From JAZQNF01 sp045641505 (lineage in GTDB: Bacteria; Bacillota; Clostridia; Lachnospirales; Bianqueaceae): a stretch of DNA of 16,053 nt. The translations under genes were made by a program, and so were the position numbers. Below are positions 6,821 to 13,161 of the stretch, one piece after another. The stretch is taken from NCBI GenBank assembly GCA_045641505.1, contig JAZUHB010000070.1, forward strand, positions 1 to 16,053, in the 5' to 3' direction. The notes below the pieces were generated by a model. That model worked only from the letters and a program-made list of their open reading frames with translations, had not been told where the DNA came from and made no database searches. Positions within the stretch are counted from its first letter, which is position 1, and every line of letters begins with the position of its first letter.

Positions 6821-8271
6821 AAGCGCTTCCTCCGGGCCCAGACGAACAGGCCGGCGGCCAGGATCGCCGCGGGAATCAGGATCACGAAGATGCCGAAGCC
6901 GGTCAGGAACGCGCCCTCGGTAGTGGGAACGCCGCTCTGCGCCAGGCTCTTCGCGGTGATGTAGAGCTGGTCGATGTCGTCCTGCAGCATGCTGATGGAG
7001 GACGCGACGACCTTATAGTTGTCGGGACGGATGTAGTTGGGGCCGTAGTTGGTCAGATCGACGAACTGGGTGTTGCCGAAGACGATCAGGCGGCAGGTCT
7101 TGGCCTGGCCGGCCACGGTACGGCTCTCGGAGACGTACACGCCCAGCGGGAAGGGACCCTGCCTGAGTTCCTCTTTGGCCGCGAAGACCGCGGAGGAAGA
7201 ACTGCTCAGGAAGACCTCCTGCTCGGTGTAGGCGGAGGGGCTTTCGGTGAGCTCCAGCGGCACCGCGTAGAGCATGGTGAAGAAGGGATCGCCGGCCAGC
7301 GCGCCGATCACCTCGCTGTCCTCTTCGGCCAGGGGGATGATGACCGCGTCGTTGCCCACGTACTGCGCCACGTTCAGGTCGCGGACGTAGTTTCCGGCCG
7401 CGGAGTAGCCGACGCCGAAGCGGCCGAGGAGCTTCCGGAAGTTCGGCAGCTCATCGGGCATCTCGTAGCTCAGGAAGACGAGCATGCGGCCGCCGCGCTC
7501 CATGTAGTTCAGGAGCAGGGCGTACTCGGCGTCGCTCAGGTCGACCATGGGCGCGTCGATCATGATCATGGTGTAGTTGGTGACGGGGATTTCCTTCTCC
7601 GCGTAGCCCATCAGGTTCAGGCTTTCGAAGTCGGTGTTCGTGGTGACCATGTAGGAGAGGAAGGTGCTGTCCACGGTCTTCTCGCCGTGACCGGTCAGCT
7701 GGTACACGATGGGAGTGTGCTCGCTGGTCACGTACTGGATCGCGGAGGTGAAGGCCTCCTCGGCGGTGAAGGCGTCGACGCCGGTGGACTCGGAATCCAG
7801 GTAGTCATAGAAATCCTGCAGGCCGAGGATGCGGTACTTGCCGGTGGTCTTGTTCAGGACCATGAAGCTGCCGTCGTCGATCAGGTTGGCGGAATCGGAG
7901 GCGGCCAGATACTGCTTGATGAAATCGGGGTTCTTCAGGGTATCGACGGTCTCGTATTCGATCTTCTTGCAGACGTTGGCATACTGCTCGGCCAGCTGGA
8001 TGGTCTGCACGTTGTAGTTGTATTTCTCGGTGCCGGTGGAGAACAGGCCGTAGATGTCGACCTCGTCCTCGAGCTCGTCCAGGACCTTCCGGGTGGTGTC
8101 GCCGGGCGTGTAGAGCCGGTTCGCGGAAAGGTCGACGGTGAAGTTCAGAAGCTCGGCGAGCAGGGTGACCACGACCAGCACGGCCGCCACGATCACGGTG
8201 GCGACGGCGGAATAGCCGCCGTAGCGGAGGTTCTTCTGCTTGCGGGAAAGCGCTTTATATCCTAAATCCAT
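6817..8271 (-). CDS. GldG-family ABC transport auxiliary protein
   Basis: The 484-residue protein has an N-terminal membrane span (about 20-43) and another at the C-terminus (about 455-478, followed by the basic tail RRKRL), with a large domain between them. After the first span comes the family-typical stretch LSANRLYTPGDTTRKVLDELEDEVDIYGLFS (residues 49-79), characteristic of GldG / ABC-type uncharacterised transport proteins (PF09822-like). Further on are VYQLTGHGEKTV, MIMIDAPMVDLSDAEY and the glycine-rich GGRMLVFL, consistent with a GATase-like fold. GldG is required with GldA and GldF for gliding in Bacteroidota, but non-gliding Clostridia carry the same set with unknown function. The start follows TAAGGAGG twelve bases after the permease stop; the end overlaps the DUF4340 gene by four bases. 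Confidence 0.87.
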   Translation of the reverse strand: MDLGYKALSRKQKNLRYGGYSAVATVIVAAVLVVVTLLAELLNFTVDLSANRLYTPGDTTRKVLDELEDEVDIYGLFSTGTEKYNYNVQTIQLAEQYANVCKKIEYETVDTLKNPDFIKQYLAASDSANLIDDGSFMVLNKTTGKYRILGLQDFYDYLDSESTGVDAFTAEEAFTSAIQYVTSEHTPIVYQLTGHGEKTVDSTFLSYMVTTNTDFESLNLMGYAEKEIPVTNYTMIMIDAPMVDLSDAEYALLLNYMERGGRMLVFLSYEMPDELPNFRKLLGRFGVGYSAAGNYVRDLNVAQYVGNDAVIIPLAEEDSEVIGALAGDPFFTMLYAVPLELTESPSAYTEQEVFLSSSSSAVFAAKEELRQGPFPLGVYVSESRTVAGQAKTCRLIVFGNTQFVDLTNYGPNYIRPDNYKVVASSISMLQDDIDQLYITAKSLAQSGVPTTEGAFLTGFGIFVILIPAAILAAGLFVWARRKRL

Positions 8272-8283
8272 GTCGGTACCTCC

Positions 8284-9156
8284 TTAGCTCCATCTCTTCG
8301 ACTCCAGACGCTGCTGGGTCAGGAAGAGGAAGAATGCGGCAAAGCCGAAGAAGTAGAACAGCTGGCTCAGGTCGAAGGTGCCGGAGAAGACCTTGGAATA
8401 GCGGGTCATGATGTTCAGCCAGCCCAGGATATTGCCGAAGAGGTTCTCGTAAAAGCCGGGCGCGATGAAGTAGACAACCAGCAGGATCGCGAGACCCGCG
8501 CCGGCCGTGATCAGCATCACGGTCAGGTTCCGGATCAGGAAGTAGAAGATCGCGCAGAGCGCCAGGAAGAGGATCAGGATGACCACCAGAGAGAACATGG
8601 GGTCGGCGGGCAGGATCTCCTCGACGCCGTTCAGGATGCTGAAGAGCACGACGCAGACCAGGGCGACCAGCACGGAGACCAGCTGGTTGTCGGTCATGGA
8701 GGACACGAACATGCCGAGCGCGGTGAACGCGGCGCACAGCAGGAAGGTGGCCAGGTAGCCGCCGAAGGTCATGGACCAGTCCATCTGACCGCGGAACACG
8801 ATGACCGTGGTGGCGGGCAGCACGAAGGTGAGCGCGAGCGCGATGGCGACGATCGTCACGGCGGCGAAGAACTTGCCGAGCACGATGTCCCAGGTGCGGA
8901 TGGGCGCGGTCAGCAGCAGCTGATCGGTCTTGTTCTTGCTCTCCTCCGCGAAGGAGCGCATGGTCAGCATGGGAATCAGATAGGAAAGCAGACCCGCCGC
9001 GGAGGACAGCACGGTGCCGCCGAAGCTGGCGTAGCCGCCGTAGAGGGTGTAGATGCTGTAGAACACGGCGAAGACCGCGAAGATCACCGCGATGAACACG
9101 TAACCCAGGGGGTTGCGGAAATAGGTGCGGAGTTCCTTCAGATAAACTGCCTTCAT
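8284..9156 (-). CDS. ABC-2 type exporter permease, GldF/NosY-like
   Basis: This 290-residue membrane protein has about six spans (near residues 18-40, 50-68, 98-122, 133-154, 160-178 and 190-235) and a final hydrophobic segment at about 265-282. The N-terminal signature KELRTYFRNPLGYVF is typical of GldF-type ABC-2 permeases, as is MLTMRSFAEESKNKTDQLLL (64-83) with the following APIRTWDIVLGKF. It should form the membrane channel of an exporter driven by the ATPase encoded immediately upstream. Its ATG overlaps that gene's TGA (ATGA), so the two are translationally coupled. The substrate is unknown. Copper/N2O-reductase NosY is a distant alternative, but the GldG and DUF4340 neighbours point to the Gld-like group. 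Confidence 0.9.
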   Translation of the reverse strand: MKAVYLKELRTYFRNPLGYVFIAVIFAVFAVFYSIYTLYGGYASFGGTVLSSAAGLLSYLIPMLTMRSFAEESKNKTDQLLLTAPIRTWDIVLGKFFAAVTIVAIALALTFVLPATTVIVFRGQMDWSMTFGGYLATFLLCAAFTALGMFVSSMTDNQLVSVLVALVCVVLFSILNGVEEILPADPMFSLVVILILFLALCAIFYFLIRNLTVMLITAGAGLAILLVVYFIAPGFYENLFGNILGWLNIMTRYSKVFSGTFDLSQLFYFFGFAAFFLFLTQQRLESKRWS

Positions 9157-10103
9157 TGTTTCATGGCCTCCCTTCCTTCGGTCATCTGCAGGAAGATATC
9201 CTCCAGATTGACCTCGTCAGCCTTCATCATGAGCAGGGGCTGGTTCGTGTCGGCGCAGTAGCGGAAGATCGCGAGACGGACGTCCTCGCCCTCCTCGGCC
9301 TCCACGGCCACATCGACGGTGCCCTCCTCTCGGACACGGATCAGCTCGGCCTTCTTCACGCCGGGCAGCGCGCTCACGTCGGCCAGGATCTTGTTCTTCT
9401 GTCCCTTCACGCGGAGCTCGAGCCGGTTGGAGCCGAGCGCCCGCTTGGCCAGCGCCTCGGGCGTGCCGACGGACACGATACGGCCGCGGTTGATGATGAC
9501 CATCTTGTCGCAGATGCGGTCCACCTCGGACAGGATGTGGGAGCTGAGCAGTACGGTATGATCGCGGCCGAGCTTCTTGATCAGGTCGCGGATCTCGATG
9601 ATCTGCTTGGGATCGAGGCCGACGGTCGGCTCATCGAGGATCAGCACCTCGGGGTCGCCGATCAGCGCCTGGGCGAGGCCGACGCGCTGCTTGTAGCCCT
9701 TGGACAGATTGCGGATGAGGCGGCCGCGGACGTCCTGCACGCGGGTCTTGCGGCAGACCTCCTCCAGCACCTTGTCGCGGTCGGCGGGCTCGACGCCCTT
9801 CAGGTCGCACGCGAAGGTCAGGTATTCGTTCACGGTCATCTCGCCGTACAGCGGCGGGATCTCCGGCAGATAACCGATCTTGGCCTTGGCTTCCAGCGGG
9901 TTCTCCAGCACGTCGACACCGTCGATGCTGACGCTGCCCTCGGTGGCGGAGATGTAGCCGGTGATGATGTTCATGGTAGTTGACTTGCCGGCGCCGTTCG
10001 GGCCCAGGAAGCCCACGATGGTCCCGGTCTCCACGGTAAAGGAGATGTTGTCGAGCGCGAGATGCTCTCCGTACCGCTTCGTCAGGTTCTTTACTTCGAT
10101 CAA
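9153..10103 (-). CDS. ABC transporter ATP-binding protein, CcmA/GldA-like
   Basis: I place the start at the TTG at 10103, which has AGGAGGAA eight bases upstream and gives the family-typical N-terminus MIEVKNLTKRYG and a 316-residue protein. An upstream ATG near 10133 lacks a ribosome site. Walker A is GPNGAGKST (34-42), the ABC signature LSKGYKQR (133-140), Walker B LILDEPT (154-160) and the H-loop His189. The Q-loop region reads GYLPEIPPLYGEMTV, with Glu81 in place of Gln as in many exporter ATPases of this subfamily. A C-terminal domain (about 220-316), which contains KKAELIRVREEG and ends in LEDIFLQMTE, is shared with multidrug/Gld exporters. It powers the ABC-2 permease encoded next and is the first gene of a four-gene operon divergent from the hydrogenase genes. 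Confidence 0.93.
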   Translation of the reverse strand: MIEVKNLTKRYGEHLALDNISFTVETGTIVGFLGPNGAGKSTTMNIITGYISATEGSVSIDGVDVLENPLEAKAKIGYLPEIPPLYGEMTVNEYLTFACDLKGVEPADRDKVLEEVCRKTRVQDVRGRLIRNLSKGYKQRVGLAQALIGDPEVLILDEPTVGLDPKQIIEIRDLIKKLGRDHTVLLSSHILSEVDRICDKMVIINRGRIVSVGTPEALAKRALGSNRLELRVKGQKNKILADVSALPGVKKAELIRVREEGTVDVAVEAEEGEDVRLAIFRYCADTNQPLLMMKADEVNLEDIFLQMTEGREAMKQ

Positions 10104-10214
10104 GATGAAGTTCCTCCTAAAAATCGATTCCATGCGGAAATTGTTCAAAGTATAAACTAAAAAAATGAATAATGTGTGAAGAAAACGAAAAAAGTTGAAG
10201 GGACGGAGATGCGG

Positions 10215-10260
10215 CGGGGACGAGGACGGGGCCGGGGCCGAGGCGAGACGGGGACGAGGA
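10215..10260 (+). repeat. G-rich tract with a 12-bp direct repeat
   Basis: CGGGGACGAGGA occurs at 10215-10226 and 10249-10260. Between and within the copies are four GGGG runs (10216, 10228, 10234, 10250). Loops of 8, 2 and 12 bases are longer than the usual quadruplex limit, so a G-quadruplex is possible but not strongly predicted. Confidence 0.5.
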
Positions 10261-10296
10261 ACACCGAGGGGAGTGAGCCGGGGCTCTCCCGCGCAT

Positions 10297-10329
10297 TTTC
10301 CTCCCATTTTTCAGGCAAATGGGAGGAAA
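10297..10329. repeat. Perfect 13-bp hairpin, TTTCCTCCCATTT arms
   Basis: TTTCCTCCCATTT (10297-10309) and AAATGGGAGGAAA (10317-10329) are perfect reverse complements around a 7-base loop. No U-run flanks the stem on either strand, so it is not a classical terminator. A CGCATTTTTCCTCC copy of the left arm recurs at 10561-10574. Confidence 0.7.
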
Positions 10330-10372
10330 CTTGCCAAAATCCGGCCCGTTTACTCCTTTTTCTCTCAAAAAA

Positions 10373-10460
10373 GGGAGCAAATCGATGCTCCTTCCGGTTT
10401 TTTACTCCACTTTGTGGATAAAAAAGGAGAAAATTTGCTCGATTTCAAAAATTTGCTCCC
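10373..10460. repeat. Nested inverted repeats with GGGAGCAAAT / ATTTGCTCCC ends
   Basis: GGGAGCAAAT (10373-10382) is the exact reverse complement of ATTTGCTCCC (10451-10460). Inside this 88-base unit are a local hairpin GGAGCA/TGCTCC (10374-10379 with 10386-10391) and a longer stem TTTTTTA(C)TCCAC / GTGGATAAAAAA (10398-10410 with 10414-10425, one bulged C). AAATTTGCTC also occurs a second time at 10431-10440. The whole could fold as a branched structure. Confidence 0.6.
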
Positions 10461-10513
10461 ACGGCATGCATCCGGCCGAAGTCCGCAGTGTCCGCGGCGG
10501 CGATCCACCATCC

Positions 10514-10548
10514 GTCCGGAGCCACCGGCGTCCGCGGCCTCTCCGGAC
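10514..10548. repeat. GC-rich hairpin GTCCGGAG / CTCCGGAC
   Basis: A perfect 8-bp stem (10514-10521 with 10541-10548) encloses a 19-base GC-rich loop. GTCCGCGGC occurs twice nearby (10490-10498 and 10530-10538). It ends about 35 bases before the -35 element of the hyd promoter. Confidence 0.5.
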
Positions 10549-10583
10549 CCCGCAAAAACCCGCATTTTTCCTCCTTATTTTAG

Positions 10584-10612
10584 TAGACTTTTGTCCTCGC
10601 ACGTGTTATATT
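10584..10612 (+). promoter_or_regulatory. Predicted sigma-A promoter of the hydCBA operon
   Basis: TAGACT (10584-10589, 4 of 6 consensus) and TATATT (10607-10612, 5 of 6) are spaced by 17 bases. The predicted start is near 10619, giving a leader of about 77 bases before hydC. The -10 element lies inside a Rex-like palindrome. Confidence 0.65.
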
Positions 10613-10620
10613 TTTAACAG
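10603..10620. promoter_or_regulatory. Rex-like operator over the hyd promoter -10
   Basis: TGTTA (10604-10608), six bases, then TAACA (10615-10619) is a perfect inverted repeat with the geometry of the Rex consensus TTGTTAA-N4-TTAACAA. Of the 14 defined consensus positions, 11 match. Rex represses NADH-reoxidising fermentation genes when NADH/NAD+ is low, and hydrogenases are known Rex targets in clostridia. A repressor here would block RNA polymerase. The rex gene is not in the window. Confidence 0.6.
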
Positions 10621-10695
10621 TATGTATATCGCCGGGAGGTGTAACGCCACCGAAGGGCGGTTCGCATAGATTTTCTATTCTCAGGAGGATCTGCC

Positions 10696-11193
10696 ATGAA
10701 AAAACATCCCAGCTCGATCCCGTTCAACGGTACCCCCGAGCAGGAAGCGCGCCTGAAGGCAGTCATCGAGGAAAAGAAGCCCGTCAAGGGTTCCCTGATG
10801 CAGGTCATGCAGGAAGCGCAGGAAATCTACGGTTATCTGCCCCTGGAAGTGCAGCAGATGATCGCTGAAGGCATGGGTGTCTCCACCGAAGAGGTGTACG
10901 GCATCGCCACCTTCTACGCCCAGTTCGCTCTGTCTCCCAAAGGAAAGTACAACATCTCCGTCTGCCTCGGCACCGCCTGCTACGTCAAGGGCTCCCAGAA
11001 GGTCCTCGACCGCATCGTCACCCTGCTGGGTATCCAGCCCGGTGAGTGCACGCCCGACGGGAAGTTCTCCCTCGAGGCCTGCCGCTGCGTCGGCGCCTGC
11101 GGTCTCGCGCCTGTCATGACCGTCGGCGAGGACGTCTACGGCCGTCTGACCGAGAAGGATGTGGACGGCATTCTTGCTAAGTACGCCGACTGA
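10696..11193 (+). CDS. hydC: NAD-linked [FeFe]-hydrogenase subunit C (NuoE-like, [2Fe-2S])
   Basis: This 165-residue thioredoxin-like [2Fe-2S] protein is homologous to NuoE and HymA. After a helical N-terminal half, where ALLELIC-type contacts are replaced by LMQVMQEAQEIYGYLP (34-49), come EEVYGIATFYAQF (65-77) and the cluster ligands Cys90 and Cys95 (CLGTAC), then Cys131 and Cys135 (CVGAC). An extra Cys129 is present. HydC docks on HydB and is needed for electron flow between NADH and the hydrogenase subunit in the cytoplasm. AGGAGG precedes the ATG. It is the first gene of the operon hydC-hydB-hydA, the usual order for trimeric enzymes. Complex I NuoE is excluded by the hydrogenase gene downstream and by the absence of other nuo genes. 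Confidence 0.93.
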   Translation: MKKHPSSIPFNGTPEQEARLKAVIEEKKPVKGSLMQVMQEAQEIYGYLPLEVQQMIAEGMGVSTEEVYGIATFYAQFALSPKGKYNISVCLGTACYVKGSQKVLDRIVTLLGIQPGECTPDGKFSLEACRCVGACGLAPVMTVGEDVYGRLTEKDVDGILAKYAD

Positions 11194-11234
11194 TCCGAAG
11201 TAAGCGAAAACAAAATTCGAAAGGACTCACCAAA

Positions 11235-13142
11235 ATGAAATCTTTGGAAGAACTTGCCAAGATCCGCAGCGCGATGCAGGAGAAGATCGTCCTCCGCCAG
11301 GGCGCTGCCGCGACCGGCAAAGTCCGCCATCAGGTCCTGATGTGCGGCGGCACCGGCTGCACCTCTTCCGGAAGCAAGCAGATCCAGGCCGCTTTCGCTG
11401 AGGCTCTGAAGAAATACGAGCTGACCGAAGAGGTCGAGCTCATCCAGACCGGCTGCTTCGGCCTCTGCGCCCTCGGCCCCGTCGTCATCGTCTATCCCGA
11501 AGGCACCTTCTACAGCCGCGTGGCTGTCGCCGACGTGGATGAAATCGTCTCCGAGCACCTGAAGAACGGCCGCGTGGTCGAGCGTCTCGTGTACGCCGAC
11601 ACCGGCGCCCCCGTGGACGACGTCACCAAGGTCGCCCTGGGCGACACCGCCTTCTACAAGGCTCAGAGCCGTGTCGCGCTCCGCAACTGCGGCGTGATCA
11701 ACCCTGAGAATATCGAAGAATACATCGCCATGGACGGTTATGCCGCCCTCGGCAAAGCGCTGACCACCATGACCCCCGAGCAGGTCATCGACGAAGTCCT
11801 CGCCTCCGGCCTCCGCGGCCGCGGCGGCGCCGGCTTCCCCACCGGACGCAAATGGTCCATGGCCCGCACCCTGGTGCAGGACGGCGGCCAGAAGTACGTC
11901 TGCTGCAACGCCGACGAGGGCGACCCCGGCGCGTTCATGGACCGCTCCGTGCTGGAAGGCGATCCCCATGCCATCATCGAAGCCATGTGCATCGCCGGTT
12001 ACGCGATCGGCGCCTCCCAGGGCTTCATCTACGTCCGTGCCGAGTACCCCATCGCCGTGCACCGTCTGCAGGTCGCCATTCAGCAGGCGCATGAGTACGG
12101 TCTGCTGGGCGAAGACATCTTCGGCACCGGCTTCAGTTTCGACATCGGCCTGCGCCTCGGCGCCGGCGCGTTCGTCTGCGGTGAAGAGACCGCTCTGATG
12201 ACCTCCATCGAGGGCAAGCGCGGCGAGCCTCATCCCCGTCCTCCGTTCCCCGCGGCCAAGGGTCTGTTCGAGCGTCCTACCGTTCTGAACAACGTCGAAA
12301 CCCTCGCCAACATCCCCCAGATCATCCTGAAGGGCTCCCAGTGGTTCGCCTCCATGGGCACCGAGAAGAGCAAGGGCACCAAGGACTTTGCCCTCGGCGG
12401 CAAGATCAAGCACACCGGTCTGGTGGAAGTCCCCATGGGCACCACCCTGCGTCAGATCATCGAAGAGATCGGCGGCGGCATCCCCAACGGCAAGAAGTTC
12501 AAGGCGGCTCAGACCGGCGGTCCTTCCGGCGGCTGCATCCCGGCCGAGAATCTCGATGTCCCGATCGACTATGACAACCTGGCGGCCATCGGCTCCATCA
12601 TGGGCTCCGGCGGTCTGATCGTCATGGACGAGGACACCTGCATGGTCGATATCGCGAAGTTCTTCCTGGAGTTCACCGTGGACGAGTCCTGCGGCAAGTG
12701 CACGCCCTGCCGCGTCGGCATCAAGCGCCTGCTCGAGATCCTCACCAAGATCACCGAGGGCAAGGGCACGATGGAAGACCTCGACCGTCTGGAAGAGCTC
12801 AGCAACTACATCAAGCAGAACGCCCTCTGCGGTCTCGGCCAGACGGCTCCCAACCCCGTCCTTGCCACCCTCCGCTACTTCCGCGACGAGTACGTTGCCC
12901 ACATCGTGGACAAGAAGTGCCCCGCCGGCGTCTGCAAGAAGCTCATCAGCTACAAGATCGATCCCGACAAGTGCATCGGCTGCGGCATGTGCGCCCGGAA
13001 CTGCCCCGCGGAAGCCATCTCCCGCACGGACTACACCGCGCCCGGCCACAAGCTGGCGTCCATGGCCATCGACAGCACCAAGTGCGTGAAGTGCGGCGCC
13101 TGCATCTCCGGCTGCAAGTTCGGCGCGATCAGCAAAGAATAA
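11235..13142 (+). CDS. hydB: NAD-linked [FeFe]-hydrogenase subunit B (NuoF-like FMN/NADH-binding, extra FeS domains)
   Basis: The 635-residue protein carries the NADH- and FMN-binding part of the trimeric hydrogenase. Domains in order: an N-terminal thioredoxin-like [2Fe-2S] domain (about 30-118; Cys37, Cys42, Cys74, Cys78); the NuoF core with the FMN/NADH glycine-rich loop GRGGAGFPTGRKW (195-207) and CNADEGDPGAFMDR (224-237); an SLBB-like region (about 385-450); the [4Fe-4S] site ESCGKCTPCR (484-493) with Cys532; and a C-terminal two-cluster ferredoxin domain (Cys580/583/586/590 and Cys617/620/623/627). This layout matches HydB/HymB of electron-bifurcating hydrogenases, where NADH and reduced ferredoxin jointly drive H2 formation. 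AAAGGA lies eight bases before the ATG, 41 bases after hydC. Bifurcation rather than simple NADH oxidation is inferred from architecture. Confidence 0.94.
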   Translation: MKSLEELAKIRSAMQEKIVLRQGAAATGKVRHQVLMCGGTGCTSSGSKQIQAAFAEALKKYELTEEVELIQTGCFGLCALGPVVIVYPEGTFYSRVAVADVDEIVSEHLKNGRVVERLVYADTGAPVDDVTKVALGDTAFYKAQSRVALRNCGVINPENIEEYIAMDGYAALGKALTTMTPEQVIDEVLASGLRGRGGAGFPTGRKWSMARTLVQDGGQKYVCCNADEGDPGAFMDRSVLEGDPHAIIEAMCIAGYAIGASQGFIYVRAEYPIAVHRLQVAIQQAHEYGLLGEDIFGTGFSFDIGLRLGAGAFVCGEETALMTSIEGKRGEPHPRPPFPAAKGLFERPTVLNNVETLANIPQIILKGSQWFASMGTEKSKGTKDFALGGKIKHTGLVEVPMGTTLRQIIEEIGGGIPNGKKFKAAQTGGPSGGCIPAENLDVPIDYDNLAAIGSIMGSGGLIVMDEDTCMVDIAKFFLEFTVDESCGKCTPCRVGIKRLLEILTKITEGKGTMEDLDRLEELSNYIKQNALCGLGQTAPNPVLATLRYFRDEYVAHIVDKKCPAGVCKKLISYKIDPDKCIGCGMCARNCPAEAISRTDYTAPGHKLASMAIDSTKCVKCGACISGCKFGAISKE

Positions 13143-13161
13143 TCAGGAAGGAGAACGAACA

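Larger units (their letters stand above)
10104..10695. other. 592-bp divergent intergenic region
   Basis: This gene-free stretch lies between the minus-strand ABC operon and the plus-strand hyd operon. From left to right it holds the ribosome site of the ABC gene, an AT-rich stretch with a possible minus-strand -10 (TATACT read on that strand, 10149-10154, no good -35), a G-rich tract (10200-10260), a cluster of AT-rich hairpins (10297-10460), a GC-rich block with repeated GTCCGC (10475-10555), and the hyd promoter and leader. Short open frames cross it on both strands, but they are low in complexity, lack ribosome sites and resemble no family I know. Confidence 0.7.

Noticed and set aside
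5171..6964. Plus-strand open frame of 597 codons over the DUF4340 gene
   Set aside because: It starts inside the importer promoter region, runs through the terminator, and has a low-complexity composition typical of an antisense shadow.
10141..10158. Second Rex-like site near the ABC operon (TTGTTCAAAGTATAAACT)
   Set aside because: Only 9 of 14 consensus positions match and the right half-site is poor, so it is probably chance in AT-rich DNA.
10216..10253. Canonical G-quadruplex
   Set aside because: There are four GGGG runs, but two of the three loops are 8 and 12 bases, beyond the usual limit of 7. It is kept only as a weak possibility.
10297..10329. Rho-independent terminator
   Set aside because: The stem is strong but is followed by ACTTGCC on the plus strand and by ATGCGC on the minus strand, so there is no U-tract. 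No gene ends nearby.
10176..10669. Small open frames in the divergent intergenic region on both strands
   Set aside because: The products are Arg/Gly/Pro/Ser-rich with no ribosome sites and run through hairpins and the hyd promoter. Nothing supports coding.
10696..13142. Complex I (nuoEF) or NAD-dependent formate dehydrogenase subunits
   Set aside because: The subunits are followed directly by a complete [FeFe]-hydrogenase gene, and HydB has the extra N- and C-terminal FeS domains of the hydrogenase type.
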